A program made the translations under genes and the position numbers. From assembly GCA_032718475.1 (NCBI GenBank), contig JAUCBJ010007380.1:1-46485 (forward strand): a stretch of DNA of 46,485 bases, in the 5' to 3' direction. Source of the stretch: Nemertoderma westbladi. Taxonomy: Eukaryota; Xenacoelomorpha; Nemertodermatida; Nemertodermatidae. Shown in pieces: positions 21,821 through 33,373 of the stretch (its first letter is position 1; every line of letters starts with the position of its first letter). The notes under the pieces were generated by a model. It was not told where the DNA came from and did no database searches. It was given only the letters and a program-made list of their open reading frames with translations.

Positions 21821-22775
21821 TACATTTTAGTGACATTTTCGTCTTAGTGAGTTCCACGGAGTTTTTGGCATGCTGCCCCCAAAATGGTCGCTTAATCCAC
21901 TCAGTTGATTTGAACGCACCGTTGAGGTTTGATTTGGAGTCTTTAACGTGCCACCATCCACCAGTATATTGCTCCGCCCAATTTTTTGATGAATCACCAT
22001 CATTATCTCTATCCGGTGTAGAGAACTGAATCCCATTTGCAGCAGACAAGCCATCTCCACCAACTCCACCAGCAACCTTTTCCTTTTCAGAAAATCCTTC
22101 CGTGATCAATTTGTAGTTTGTGTCCTCAGAATCAACCACTATTAGTTCATAATTCGCCTGATACTTATTGGTAGTCCAAACCTCAACCTTAAGTCCACAT
22201 GCGCCCTCAGCCGTTAAGCGATGAATCATCTCCAAACCTATCCACATATTTTCGCCTTCGCCAAAATATTCTTTGTACGACGGCCAGTCACCATCAAAAT
22301 CACTTTGACTACTACGTTTCTGAATGGTTATCCACCGACCATAACACTTGAACATCCCGCTAAACGACGGTGAAGAATCATTGTACGAACCAGTTTCCCC
22401 TATATTACAGGGATAAATGGTCGGGATATCTGATGAGTCATCCAATGGGTGGTTGTTGTCATATGTAGGCCAACCCTTGAATCCCGGACAAATACTCAAT
22501 GCAAATACTTCAACTGCGGCTATAATTATAGCTCCGACAACCACAAACCAAATCCTCTTTATGAGTCTCTTACGATTCGGATTCGTTGTTGGACCGGGGC
22601 TAGTAACCTCATTGGCCACCGACTCTGAGCTGATTAAATCCGCATTCGGTAGTGTTTCTAGTTCTTTATTCTCTACTTCGGAAGGCTCCGATAATGTTTC
22701 TGAATGATCACTATAATATTCAATGGATGCCGCTGATTCATACACAGATCCCTTGAAGCTGGCGGCGTAAGACAT
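21816..22775 (-). CDS. membrane-anchored fibrinogen-related (FReD) protein, single exon
   Basis: A 319-residue frame from ATG to TAA with no intron. Residues 1-70 form an acidic, Ser-rich cytoplasmic part ending in basic NRKRLIKR. Residues 75-95 are a membrane segment (IWFVVVGAIIIAAVEVFAL), giving a type II topology like vertebrate FIBCD1. Residues about 121-319 are a fibrinogen C-terminal domain: GRWITIQKR, SDFDGDWPSYKEYFGEGENM, WIGLEMIHRLT, FSTPDRDNDGD (Ca2+ site, about 255-261), GGWWHV and SNLNG. Family members bind acetylated or other sugars and act as pattern receptors; the ligand here is unknown. The two Cys that usually flank the Ca2+ site (in CAxxY and WWxxxC) are replaced by Trp266 and Asp279, so that disulfide is absent. 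Lack of introns could mean a retrocopy. Two TTCTAGAA palindromes lie 61-102 bp upstream of the ATG. Confidence 0.9.
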   Translation of the reverse strand: MSYAASFKGSVYESAASIEYYSDHSETLSEPSEVENKELETLPNADLISSESVANEVTSPGPTTNPNRKRLIKRIWFVVVGAIIIAAVEVFALSICPGFKGWPTYDNNHPLDDSSDIPTIYPCNIGETGSYNDSSPSFSGMFKCYGRWITIQKRSSQSDFDGDWPSYKEYFGEGENMWIGLEMIHRLTAEGACGLKVEVWTTNKYQANYELIVVDSEDTNYKLITEGFSEKEKVAGGVGGDGLSAANGIQFSTPDRDNDGDSSKNWAEQYTGGWWHVKDSKSNLNGAFKSTEWIKRPFWGQHAKNSVELTKTKMSLKCK

Positions 22776-22835
22776 TGTCTGTTTATATGTGCTATTTGTG
22801 AGCTATTTTTAATGAATCATTATGCAGAATCCGTA

Positions 22836-22877
22836 TTCTAGAACTTAAATAAAATAAAAAAATATTATGTTCTAGAA
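22836..22877 (-). promoter_or_regulatory. paired heat-shock-element-like palindromes upstream of the FReD gene
   Basis: Two copies of TTCTAGAA (22836-22843 and 22870-22877), the second within ATGTTCTAGAACAT, lie in the promoter-proximal region of the FReD gene. They match the inverted nTTCnnGAAn pairing recognised by heat-shock factor. Because the same palindrome recurs in nearby non-coding and repeat DNA, a regulatory role is only a possibility. Confidence 0.35.
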
Positions 22878-22879
22878 CA

Positions 22880-23785
22880 TATAACTATTTTTTTTAATTT
22901 AAAATTAGCTCGAAAGTTATACTTTAATGAATTTCTGAATACATTTAAATGAATATTGAAAATTGTTATATTTCTAAAAAAATTTACAATTTTTTTAATT
23001 ACTAGCGATTTTAAATTTGAAAAATAACTAGCTATACGGCTACGGGTGGGTGGGATAACTTGATCATTCTATATTCTATATTTAGTTATTTCTTAATTAG
23101 TTATTTTTTATTTACCTATTTGTAATAATTGTGTTTTGTTTGGTTTCACTATAATAATTGTTTAATAATGATGTATGAATGGCTAAAAAAAAAAGCTCTA
23201 TGTTCTAGAACGTTATATTTTAATTTCATTTATGTTCTAGAATAGTGTATAATATTTATATTTCGTTCTAGAACTCTACAATGTTGTCATGGTAAAAATG
23301 ATCGATGTTATAAAAATGTAGTGCGGAACTAGACAAAAAATACACAATAACAATAATGATACAATGACTGGGTAATGAACAAATGACGTACCATGAATAA
23401 AGTACTAACTAAAAACCAATATAGAAAAAGGGCATAGTATAGCGTGGGTACCAAAGTTTTGGATATTGCTTATAGTCGTTTAATATGTGTTTTGGTTGTA
23501 TTTGTTATGGTAGCTAGTGTTTTTTAATGCCTAGGCCTACTGTAGTACAGTCAAGGTGTACTATATACAAGGCCATGCCATCGAGTTAACTGGGGGCGGT
23601 GACTGGGGGCAAGATTTTTTTTACAACAATTTGATATTTTGATATTGGGAGAGTTCTATAAATTTTCATTTGCTGCAATTTGGTCAATGGATGTAATTGA
23701 AGCATCCTCGTTAAGTAAGATAAACAATTTTATGGTAGCTAGTGTTTTAGGTAGGTTTAGCTAGTAATTTCGACACTGGTTCCGA
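22880..23785. other. AT-rich intergenic with TTCTAGAA cluster
   Basis: No gene seen. It contains TTCTAGAA at 23203, 23235 and 23266, and a short repeated phrase TATGGTAGCTAGTGTTTT (about 23506 and 23731). Confidence 0.6.
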
Positions 23786-24040
23786 CATCCTACTTCCTTC
23801 TACTGTATAAATATTTTGTAGTAGCTAGTTCTTGTTACTATTTGTATAGAAAATGTTCCAGAATATGTTAGCTATTCATTTTAATAAAAAATCATGTTCT
23901 AGAACAAATATTTTTTGTTCTAGAACATTTTTTAGAAAAAAATTTGGATTCTATTTAAAACGTATGGAATCGTTCTAAAACGTGTTTAAAATCAATAAAA
24001 AAAATTGTGAAAAAAAAATATTGTGAAAATTTTTTTTGTA
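23786..24040. repeat. left arm of long inverted repeat
   Basis: About 250 bp starting CATCCTACTTCCTTCTA, matching the reverse complement of 25803-26073 with scattered differences and small gaps. It includes TTCCAGAA (23856) and TTCTAGAA (23897, 23918). The inner end, 24007-24040, is the left copy of the 34-bp duplication around the retrotransposon. Confidence 0.85.
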
Positions 24041-25802
24041 TCAACTGATTGTTGATCAACTTGCTTGCTGGTCGAAAAAGCCAACCAACCACCAAGGTTA
24101 AGGCTGAATCACCAGCCGATCGCCTCAATGGTTGGAAGGCCCACTTTGAAAAGCTCCTCAATAATGACAGGGTATTGCCTGATAACTTTATAGAAGTAAA
24201 AGTGTCTGAGTCTGTACTCCCATTGGTGATATCTCCTTTGCAGAAGTGAAGGCTGCTGAAAAGAGCATTAAGACCAATCATGCCAGTGGAGTAGATGGTG
24301 TTCCCCCTGAGGTTTTTAAAATACCTGAGCGTTTAAAGCTCATCTATCCCATCATAGTAGACATGTACCGAAAAACAAGAGTCCCACAAGAAATAAAAAC
24401 AAATAAGTTGGTGCCAGTTCCCAAGAAGGGCAACCTAACACTCTGTGGTTCTTTTCGGGGAATCTCATTGATCTCGATTGCTGCAAAGCTATACAATAGA
24501 ATTCTATTAATTCGCATCAGGGATCCCATTGAGAGACTGCTCCGTGGAAATCAGAATGGGTTCCGTAAAGGTCGTGGGACCATGGAGCCAATTTTGGCAC
24601 TTAGAAGGATAATTGAAGAGTTATCAAAAAAGAAAGACAGGCATCTGGCTGTTATCTTTGTTGACTTCTTCAAGGCCTTTGATTCAGTCTCTCGCTCACG
24701 TATGTTCAGCATACTTTCATTATATGGGATTCCTGATGAAATTATTGCAGCAATCAGATCAGTATACGATGGTTCGACAACATTTGTGTCTACTGTTGAC
24801 GGTGACACAGGTGTTATGGGGCGTCCTCCAGGGAGACACCCTTGCACCATTCTTGTTCATAATTGTTGTTGAGTATGTTCTACGCATGTCCTTAGATCAT
24901 CATAATGATGATGGGGTGATGATAACTCCACCTACTGGCTCCAGAAGTCGAGGAAATCCTGCCAAGTACCTAACTGATCTAGACTTTGCTGATGACTTAG
25001 GAGTACTCTCAGAATCACTAGAGGGAGCCCAACGGCTCCTCAGCTCATTAGAACATGCTGCTTCTAGTGTTGGTCTTTTTATTAACTTCAGAAAGACCAA
25101 AATTTTGACAGTTAACTTTGAAAGTCCTCAGCAAGTCTCTGATCGGATGAGCATAAGCTCAAAAGATGGTATGCTTGAGCATGTGGACGAGTTCTGTTAC
25201 ATAGGATCATGGATCCGGAAGTCAGATGAGGACCTTCGAATACGTAAGGGAAAGGCATGGGCAGCCTCGAATAGGCTTTCCAGGATTTTGAAGTCTCCGA
25301 GAATTAATCGGAAACTTAAGGTCCGATTATTTAGAGCAGCAGTAGTTCCAGTACTCCTCTATGGGAGTCCATGCTGGGCTCTAACTGCTGAGGACACCAA
25401 ATCTCTGGATGGCACATTCACAAGAATGCTACGCCGGGTTCATTGTGTCAAGTACAATGCACACATCTCCAACCAGACACTATATAACATTGGAGGTGTC
25501 TCATTGGTTCCCCCAAGCTTGACACTAGAACAAAATCGTCTCCGGTTTGCAGGACATTGCTTTCGCCGTGAGGAGCAGCCAGTGCATAATCTTGTACTTT
25601 GGCAGCCTCATGGAATGAATAAGCATGGTGGACAGTCTATGACTTTCTTGAGACGCATCTTAAAGGACACTGGCCTTGAAGATGCGGATGATCTAGCAAA
25701 TGTCATGGGTGATAGGGAGTTGTGGCGGTGCAATTTTGTCGATAAGCCGGCACAGCATTCTTAAAAATGCAGCTGCAATGCAGCATGCCGATCCTGGTGG
25801 TG
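24041..25802 (+). mobile_element. RTE-like non-LTR retrotransposon, 5'-truncated (copy 2)
   Basis: It encodes the linker and reverse transcriptase of a non-LTR element: NGWKAHFEKLLNNDRVLP; FRGISLISIAAKLYNRIL; motif A FVDFFKAFDSVSR; motif C DFADDLGVL; and the C-terminal FAGHCFRRE ... PAQHS. Compared with copy 3, small deletions of about 10 bp (near 24222) and 11 bp (near 24810) each break the frame, so it is not functional. The 3' UTR is very short and ends in GATCC(TGG)n at about 25794-25802. A short 3' UTR, trinucleotide tail and APE endonuclease (copy 3) point to the RTE clade. The direct repeats at 24007-24040 and 25803-25836 (34 bp, about 3 mismatches) are its target duplication. Confidence 0.85.
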
Positions 25803-26073
25803 GTGAAAAAAAAATATTGTGAAAGAAATTTTTGTAAAAAAAAAATTATGAAATTTTTTTTATTGATTTTAAACACGTTTTAGAACGATTCCATGCGTTT
25901 TAAATATAATCCAGATTTTTTTCTAAAAAATGTTCTAGAACAAAAAATATTTGTTATAGAACATAATTTTTTTTAAAAATTAATAGCTAAACATGTTCTG
26001 GAACATTTTCTATACAAATACTGTAGTAACAAGAACTAGCTACTACAAAATATTTATAGAAGGAAGTAGGATG
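25803..26073. repeat. right arm of long inverted repeat
   Basis: Pairs with 23786-24040. It contains TTCTAGAA at 25933 and variants TTATAGAA and TTCTGGAA near 25954 and 25996. Its first 34 bases are the right copy of the retrotransposon target duplication. Confidence 0.85.
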
Positions 26074-29000
26074 TGCAAACAGGGGTGGGGTGTTGTACTG
26101 TACTCAGTCAATCAATTGTGTTGTGGTTAGAGACTGGTTTGAGTTGGTTACACTACAGTATTAGGGATTATTCATCTAGAGTGGAGCGGCACTACTACAT
26201 TATGTGTACCGGTACCCATGACCATATGACCATACTGTAGCAGTACCAAGTGGAGCAGGGTGTCTATGATGGCGGTTGCATTGCCTTGGATGATGACCAC
26301 AGAAAGGGGTTGGAAGAGGAATTGGGTGACGTGTGGTTCACCAGTAGCTAGTGAAATTTTAAGGCGAATAATTTCTGTTACTTATATGGTATAATGTAGG
26401 CCCACCCAAAAAATATTTTAAATTTTTTTCATAAATGCCCCCCTACCCACAGTAATACCATCCTATTTAGCCCAACTTTTGAAATATTTTGTGTTCTAGA
26501 ACACTACCGGTACCTTATCTGCTAGCTATATTTTTTAAACAAAATTTTGTTTCAAATAGTCCAGAATATATTTAATAGATTATGAAACTGAGGATTAAGA
26601 AAACATACCATCACATAATAAATTAGCTGCAAAACTTGTGATATTATTAAGTAGGCCTAGGCCTAGTCCAATTATTTCCATAAATTAGTTAGTTAGAACG
26701 CCAAATTACGACACTAGCTAGAGTTCTTGAATACTTTTTACAGAAATAAATTTGTTGCCATGCTTTGGAGGAATAAAAATAAAAAGGATATTCGATTTAG
26801 GCCTACATTAAATTTCCACTGTGTTTACTATAGGGTGCGTGAGGGAAACTTGACTTTAGGGGAGACTTGATTTTTTTGAATAACTCAAAACTATTTTAAA
26901 TTATTTGACAATACCACACAAAAATGTGTAAAATACATGTAGGCTACACCCGTACAACAATGTTTTATTAACTTTTTTTTTGTTTTATTGTCAATAAACG
27001 TTTTCTAGATTCAATAGTTCAATATTTTTACCCTTTACAACGAATGAAAATTTACACCCTTATTAGAAGACCGTTAGGACTTCTTACTGTGAAAGTATTC
27101 ACTATCTACTGTATCTATGTATGTATGTATATCGGGTGGACTCCTCTGAAGCTATAGCTCGTCCGTCAATGAAAGTTATATCAATCGACGCAGCTCAACC
27201 CCAGGATGTGGAAAAAAAGTTACGAAAAAATTATCAAAGTGTCTTTTGTTTATTTTGAAAAATGGCCTCAAACACGAAAATTGCCATAGACTCAATTATA
27301 GAAACACCAGCTGCGGGTGCTCATGCGGTCCTACAGTAGTAAGCTACTACTATTAATTGATTGAATGGATAGGCCCAAACTGCACAGAAGTATATTACTT
27401 GCCAAATTTAGTAAGGTTGTATTTACTCAGTCACTCTATCCCAGACAGTAATCAAACATAAATGAGTTTGTAACTATTACCCCGCCAGCTGAATAGCTTG
27501 CTGGCTTTTCTGGTTTTATGTCAGGTTCATTGTAATTACCCACATGTTTTGGCTATTTTTTGCAATATCCTGCCACATATTAATTTCCAGTTTTGTTTCA
27601 GCAGTTTTAAAATTATATCAATTAATATATAAAAAGCCCATGTGGGGAGACTTGACGCCCGAGTGTGAGGGAGACTTGAACCGATTACGTCTACCTATAG
27701 TGTACAAGCTTTTGCGGCAAAATGTATATTTTTGGGCAATTCGCTATCTACTCCAAACGCAGCAATCTCTCAAAGTTGTTGAGAACTTATAAACTAACCC
27801 CCTATTTTGGTATACAGCTCTGAGTTGCCGCATTGCGAAACAGCTGCCTAGCACAGCCCATAAGTGCCATCTTTGTTCCTTTAACAGGCGGCCCCTGTTA
27901 TATCAAAACAACCAATCAGGGCAATTTTCACTTTCTTACTCCGTAGAGTTCCATTACACAGGAAACTGGATCCATGGGTTACGGGCAGCTGGCAAGGATT
28001 ACTGGCTCCTGATTGGAGTTTTTGACCAAAATTCAGAGAATTCTATGACTCATCTTTTTGTTGATGTTTCAGTGTAGTACATACCTAAAATCCGGCAGTC
28101 TGAGAGTGCTAGCCCAAAAGAACTGTGGCATAAATTATAAAGCACTGTCAATGACTGTATAGTAACTAAACTCACTCACTAAACGCACCACTCAAATTAT
28201 CTTCTCTGCATGTGCAAAATTCATCAGACCCCACTGCACTGCACTACATTGCAATATTGCCGTCACCGCTGGTAATTTACTGCTTTGTACTAATCTATCA
28301 ATTAACTAAAATATCAACTAACAACTAACTCTCTTTATTATTAAGAGGTAAGCAGAAGGGAAGTTTGAGTAACTATTTCGGTTCAAATTCAAGTGGTTTG
28401 TGTGATATTTATGCTATTTCATAATTCCAACGTGAGTGAGCCGAAATTCTCCTTTATACATGAGCAAAATTAGTCCGAGTCAGCAAATCAGTGTATTCTC
28501 GTATTATCGTCAGTTTAGTGTGTGTGAGTACATAATACAGTAGCTCTATTAAATAATCTGTTGTAATTATCATAAGTCATAGCTCTGTATAGTATTTAAA
28601 TCGCAGCATCTGAATGGAACTGCTAATAGGCTTACTACCCTGAAAGTGAACATAGTTTGAGAGATTATATAGTAGAAATCAATCGAATAGTATAAAGTGA
28701 CCTACTTCTGTGCCGATAGAGTTCAGTCTCCCACACACTGTGGGTCATACGCCGCGCAAGACTGTCGTTTATCGATAGTTCTACTTTAGTGCAGGCTAGC
28801 GAAATAATATAAGACACTTGAATTATCGGGTTAAACTGTTAAAGGTCTAAAAGCGCGAACATAGAGATACACCCCCGTAGAGAACCATTACACCAGGGAA
28901 CTCCAACTGAGGTGAATGACACTTACACAGACCAAACAATCAATGGAACGTGAATACTGAATACAATGGAGAACGCAGATGCCCTTTTCTTTAACACTAT

Positions 29001-30065
29001 CCTCCCTGCTTGCTTTATGCAGTAGTAGTCATCACTCTTAGAAGCGAAGCCAAGCCAAGCATCCGTCTTTACAACTGTGGTTTTATGATACCGACAACAG
29101 GTGATTGACAGCTTAAAGTAAATGCCGCTGCCTCAGATGGCGGCACACGTGAATTTAATTACAGGAAAACAATTAAAATGCGCCTGGATAGAAAATTATT
29201 CATTATATGGGTCAATGCCAACCCATATTGACAAATGTCCCATACGTGATTTTTGAGATTTGTCGAATTTTGAAATTAACCTTGAGAATTTTTTGCCATA
29301 GTGAGGGTTAGAAAGAGCGATAATTTCTGCATAGAAAACCAGAAATTGCCCCATAAATTTCTTGCCCGTTATTGAGGGAAACATTCCGAAATGCAAAAAT
29401 TGAGAATAAATTTATGTCACGTATGGGAAATTTATAAATTATTTTTCGTACTTTATGTCCATGTTCTTGAAAATTGGAAGTAACAGTCGTTTAATGGCGG
29501 TATTGAGGTATCCGGCAAGAGATATCAGATCGAAGTGGAAAGTTTTATAGTGAGAACAAATTAAAAATGATGCCATTTTTAATCCAGTGACAACATAAAG
29601 TTTCACTTTGTGGGAAACTTTGCCGTGAAAAGTGGGGCTAATTAGTAATCCCCTTGTGCGACGCTGTTGTCATTGCCTCCTGGTAGCCTAGCAGGCAAAC
29701 GGCAACTTCCTCCCAGTTGACTCTCAATGTGCTTCTTTGAATATTCCACCCTCTCTATGACATAGTGGAGGAGCCCGCTGATCGCTTCATCCAGCGATGG
29801 CGTCCCATGGATCCCCACAAGTCGTTACTTTTGTTACCCATTTCTCCGCCATTCCAATCTCTCACTAAACTGATGGTGCCTTGGTAAGGCCCAGTAAAGC
29901 AAGAGATAACTAATTCTACCTTAATCAGTGTTAAAATATTAGATGGCCTACCCTTTTCTCCCTTATTCACATTACTCTGGACTATGTGTTACGTTTTCCC
30001 CATTTCCAGTTTCAATCCGTAATATCAATCAATACCTGTCCAGTCAATCCCATTGATCCGGCCTT
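26074..30065. other. intergenic, no supported gene
   Basis: Four kilobases without a convincing coding region. The 82-codon frame at 27544-27792 opens on ATG but has no domain. The phrase GGGGAGACTTGA recurs (26861, 27646). One TTCTAGAA lies at 26494. The minus-strand frame at 29755-29970 is moderately GC-rich but unrecognised. Confidence 0.5.
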
Positions 30066-30476
30066 CCATAGTACACTCTATCTATGGGGGTGGTACATTA
30101 GTATCCCTCTGAACCTAAATACCCATAGTACACTCTATCTCTGGGGTGGTATGTTAGTACCCTTCTAAACCTAAGTACCCATAGTACCCTCTATCTATGG
30201 GATGGTACATTAGCACCCTACTTAGACCTAAGTTTCCATAGTACACTCTATCTATGGAGTGGTACATTAGTACCCTTCTAACCTAAATACCCATAGTACA
30301 CTCTATCTATGAGGTGGTACATTAGCACCCTACTTAGACCTAAGTTTCCATAGTACACTCTATCTATGGGTAGGTACATTAGTACCCTACTTAGACCTAA
30401 TTACCCATAGTACACTCTATCTATAGGTTGGTACATTGTACATCAGTACCCTCCTTAGACCTAAATATTATGTATG
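30066..30476. repeat. minisatellite, ~57 bp x 7
   Basis: Units start CCATAGTACACTCTATCTAT at 30066, 30123, 30179, 30236, 30291, 30348 and 30405 (spacing 55-57). Each also carries GGTACATTAG and ACCTAA. Unit ends come in two types (AAATAC or AAGTTT). Confidence 0.92.
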
Positions 30477-30578
30477 TTAGTACTCTTCAAGCGTATGTAA
30501 TTGTATTTTTTTTTTATTATTTATTTATTTTCTAGTGGGTGGGGTGTATCGCCCTCATTCCCACCCCCATCAGTTCAA

Positions 30579-31122
30579 TTTATTGGACGACTCATCAACC
30601 TAAGGGCGATTCTTCCAGCAGGCAACTTTCCCACTGCGCCCTCCTGTAGATCTTGTTATCCTTCGCCCTAGTCTCCTTGTCAATCCTAAATCCCTCGGAT
30701 CTGACCTCCCCCTCTTCTCCAGTCTCAGATCCGACCTTCCCATTACCTCACAGAATTCTTCATCATCTTTTGGTGGCAGAATGCCACCCTTCATCTCATC
30801 GTCAATGGTACATTCCACCTTGTATGGCCCCCACCTTCACTCGGATACTTTGGTGCTTGGTCTCGACACCAGTTCTTCCTATGACCACCTACCGCACATC
30901 TGTGGCACAGTCCAAATTTTCCTGTGTAAGGCTAGTCAGTCTTCCCTCGGCGCAGGGCGGTTGAGAGAACGGTGTCCCACAAGACGGGTGGGTGGCTGTC
31001 AGCGCAGCCCTCCGCTGTGAATCACACCGATCTGGACCCCGAGGTGTTCCGCGATAAGCGATAACCTCAATCTGAGCATAGTGCATATCCGGTGCATAGT
31101 GTGATGTACCTGCCTGTTGCAA
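30579..31122 (-). pseudogene. decayed zinc-knuckle (CCHC) reading frame in a GC-rich block
   Basis: The minus strand at 30866-30907 reads CHRCAVGGHRKNWC, a C-x2-C-x4-H-x4-C zinc knuckle as in gag-like or non-LTR ORF1 proteins and some cellular nucleic-acid-binding proteins. The frame is broken: a stop lies a few codons before the knuckle, and the downstream 72-codon frame (30600-30818, DDEEFCEVMGRSDLRLEK and Arg-rich end) is in a different phase. AATAAA at 30579-30584 follows its stop by about 15 bases. The block is clearly more GC-rich than its surroundings, which suggests an inserted element or an old gene copy. The family is not identified. Confidence 0.35.
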
Positions 31123-33024
31123 ATATCTTAGCAGAATTTTGAGTAAGTTAACTATTAACTGTAGGTCTCGATAAACGCCCGAGATGCTTTAAAATTCATA
31201 TTTGTATTAAACAATATTCCCCAAGTAACGATAGGATGTTGACTAAAAGTCGAAGGTTTTAGCTATGCGACGTGTGTCACATTTAATCTCTTAAAACTCT
31301 GGTATAGTAAACTAAGGAAAACTGCATTATAGTTATACTGTAAATAAAATTCTTATCAAATTGTCTTATTTGTTGATGTTGATATTTTTAAATAATTACA
31401 AATGGAAGTAAATAGTTGAATAAAGGTACACGAACTCTCCACTTAAACTTAATATTTTGATACTTGTGTAAATTACTGTGGTCCAAATAATGGGTCTGTG
31501 TCTGCGACATTGGACGCTATTTAAATTTATATTGCCCTTGATGTGTTTGTTCCCAAGATGATATTTAAGTTGTGTGATGGGTTTTTTAATTTTTAAAACT
31601 GTTCGATGATTTTCTCAGGAAAAGGAAAGTTGAGACAAATAATTAATAATTTAAATTTCATAAATCTGTTGCTAAGCCGGTTACTAGGGCCGGGTGGGCG
31701 GACTGCAAGGGAATTTCAGAAATTTCCTCCTTTACCAGTGTTTATAACAGTTTCAGGACAACATTGATGTATTTTGATTAACTTTCAATATATACAGTGG
31801 TTAAGAGACGAGATTCACTAACATTCACCATGAACTTGTATCCTAAAATATAAAAAACCTATTTTTGAGCAAAAAACTTTAAAAAAAGGCATTAATTCAA
31901 AAATGCAGAGGTGGCATCCGGCCTAGCTGGATTATTCGCCATGTCTTGAAGTACAAAAAGCAGGTGGATGCCAAACATTAACATAAAATGCCATCTAAAC
32001 GTAATGTTAGGGAGTTGGCAAGTAAATGTACACCGTAATGAACATCTAACATGCTACCCACCCACAACGGATACATATTTTTTTGGAAATTCCCGTCATT
32101 TATGACACGCAGCCTTGTAGGCCTACATGAATGACGTCACAACCCAATTCGCATTAAGAGCTGAAAACTTGCAATTGTGTAGTTTCCAGGGATACCATGG
32201 CTTGTCAGTGGTTTTCGGTAGCCAATTCGATACGGGATTGGTTCTATAGATGCTGCTTACTGTTACTATAGGGTGTGCAGCTAGCTGCATTGCTGCAGGC
32301 GTGGAGCAGGGATTGCTTAGTACAGCTCTCATTGCTGTCTTTGATCTGCCATATAAAATCTGGATTCAGATCCAATGATACCGTTCTGCTATTCCAGTAA
32401 ATTTTATAATTTACTATATTAATTAAATGACTTTGTTTTATTTTAATATATTTCTTCAGGCTTCTACTGTATATATTCTCAGGCTTTCAGTTAGGTATAT
32501 TTTTGCATTACTTTATTTCTTATTGTGTTCTTATTAATTGCAATGGATATATGCCTACTGTATAGGTACTTTTCATTCCCAATTGTTTGTGGGCAGGGCA
32601 ATAAACTACTTTAGGATGGTAGAAGTTAGTGCCTGTGTACAGATAGTGGTGGTGGCCCAAATAATCAAATATTTCAAATATATAATCAAATCCAAATAAT
32701 CATGATTTGTATTTGTGTAGGAAGGGAAGAAAAGGTGCTGCAGAGTGCAGGGACCGTAAGAAATAATGTCAATTTATTGTAAAACTTAATGAGTCAATGA
32801 CAATACAGAGTAGATTTACGCACTTTTTGTTATAATTTTCAATAAAGATACAGACAAACTTTAGGCAAATAAGGTAGAGGAAATATTATCTATTATCCAT
32901 GGCACAGGAAGACAACAAGACCAGGTTACTACGTAAGACTACTACGCCGATGTAAGGCTCAATTGGAAAAACCAAACCGGGCTTCACTCTGCAGAAATAA
33001 CACCTGTACTCAGATTCGTTGGGC
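31123..33024. other. intergenic, no gene seen
   Basis: AT-rich sequence with several TACTGTA words (31338, 32467, 32566). No supported frame or large repeat. Confidence 0.6.
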
Positions 33025-33122
33025 ACTGCTACCGGTACTCTGCTACCGGTACTCTGCTACCGGTACACTGCTACCAGTACACTGCTACTGGTACACTGCT
33101 ACAGGTACACTGCTTCCGGTAC
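33025..33122. repeat. minisatellite, 14 bp x 7
   Basis: Seven consecutive 14-bp units of the form ACTGCTACCGGTAC with single-base variants (CCAG, CTGG, CAGG, TCCGG). Confidence 0.92.
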
Positions 33123-33360
33123 ATTGGTTGAGTGAAGAACTTGTAGAAAATATCGCCGTCATATTATTCACAGTCAGTTCATAGACAGTTATTCAAAGTC
33201 ATATTATTGATATTTTATACGACCAAAGTGGCCCACATTAGGGTTGGGTTGATCACGGTTGTTGTTCTAGGTGATTATTGACAGTTGATGAGGCCATGAC
33301 GACCTAATTGCAAACATATAAGATAATCAAGATCGACTAGTATTTCAAGGTCTACCTTTT
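33123..33360. other. intergenic, leading into a SINE-like repeat
   Basis: No gene. From about 33345 the words GGTCTACCTTTTA resemble the leader of the SINE at 421-512. Confidence 0.5.
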
Positions 33361-33373
33361 ATCTGTGCCGCTA
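33361..33373. repeat. target-site duplication, left copy
   Basis: ATCTGTGCCGCTA, identical to 36379-36391. It bounds retrotransposon copy 3 and lies within a SINE-like sequence. Confidence 0.85.

Noticed and set aside
22780-22790. TATA box of the FReD gene (ATATAAAC just before the ATG)
   Set aside because: Only a few bases separate it from the ATG, too close to place a transcription start between them.
32963-33184. 73-codon frame
   Set aside because: Its centre is the 14-bp minisatellite read as protein, with no domain.
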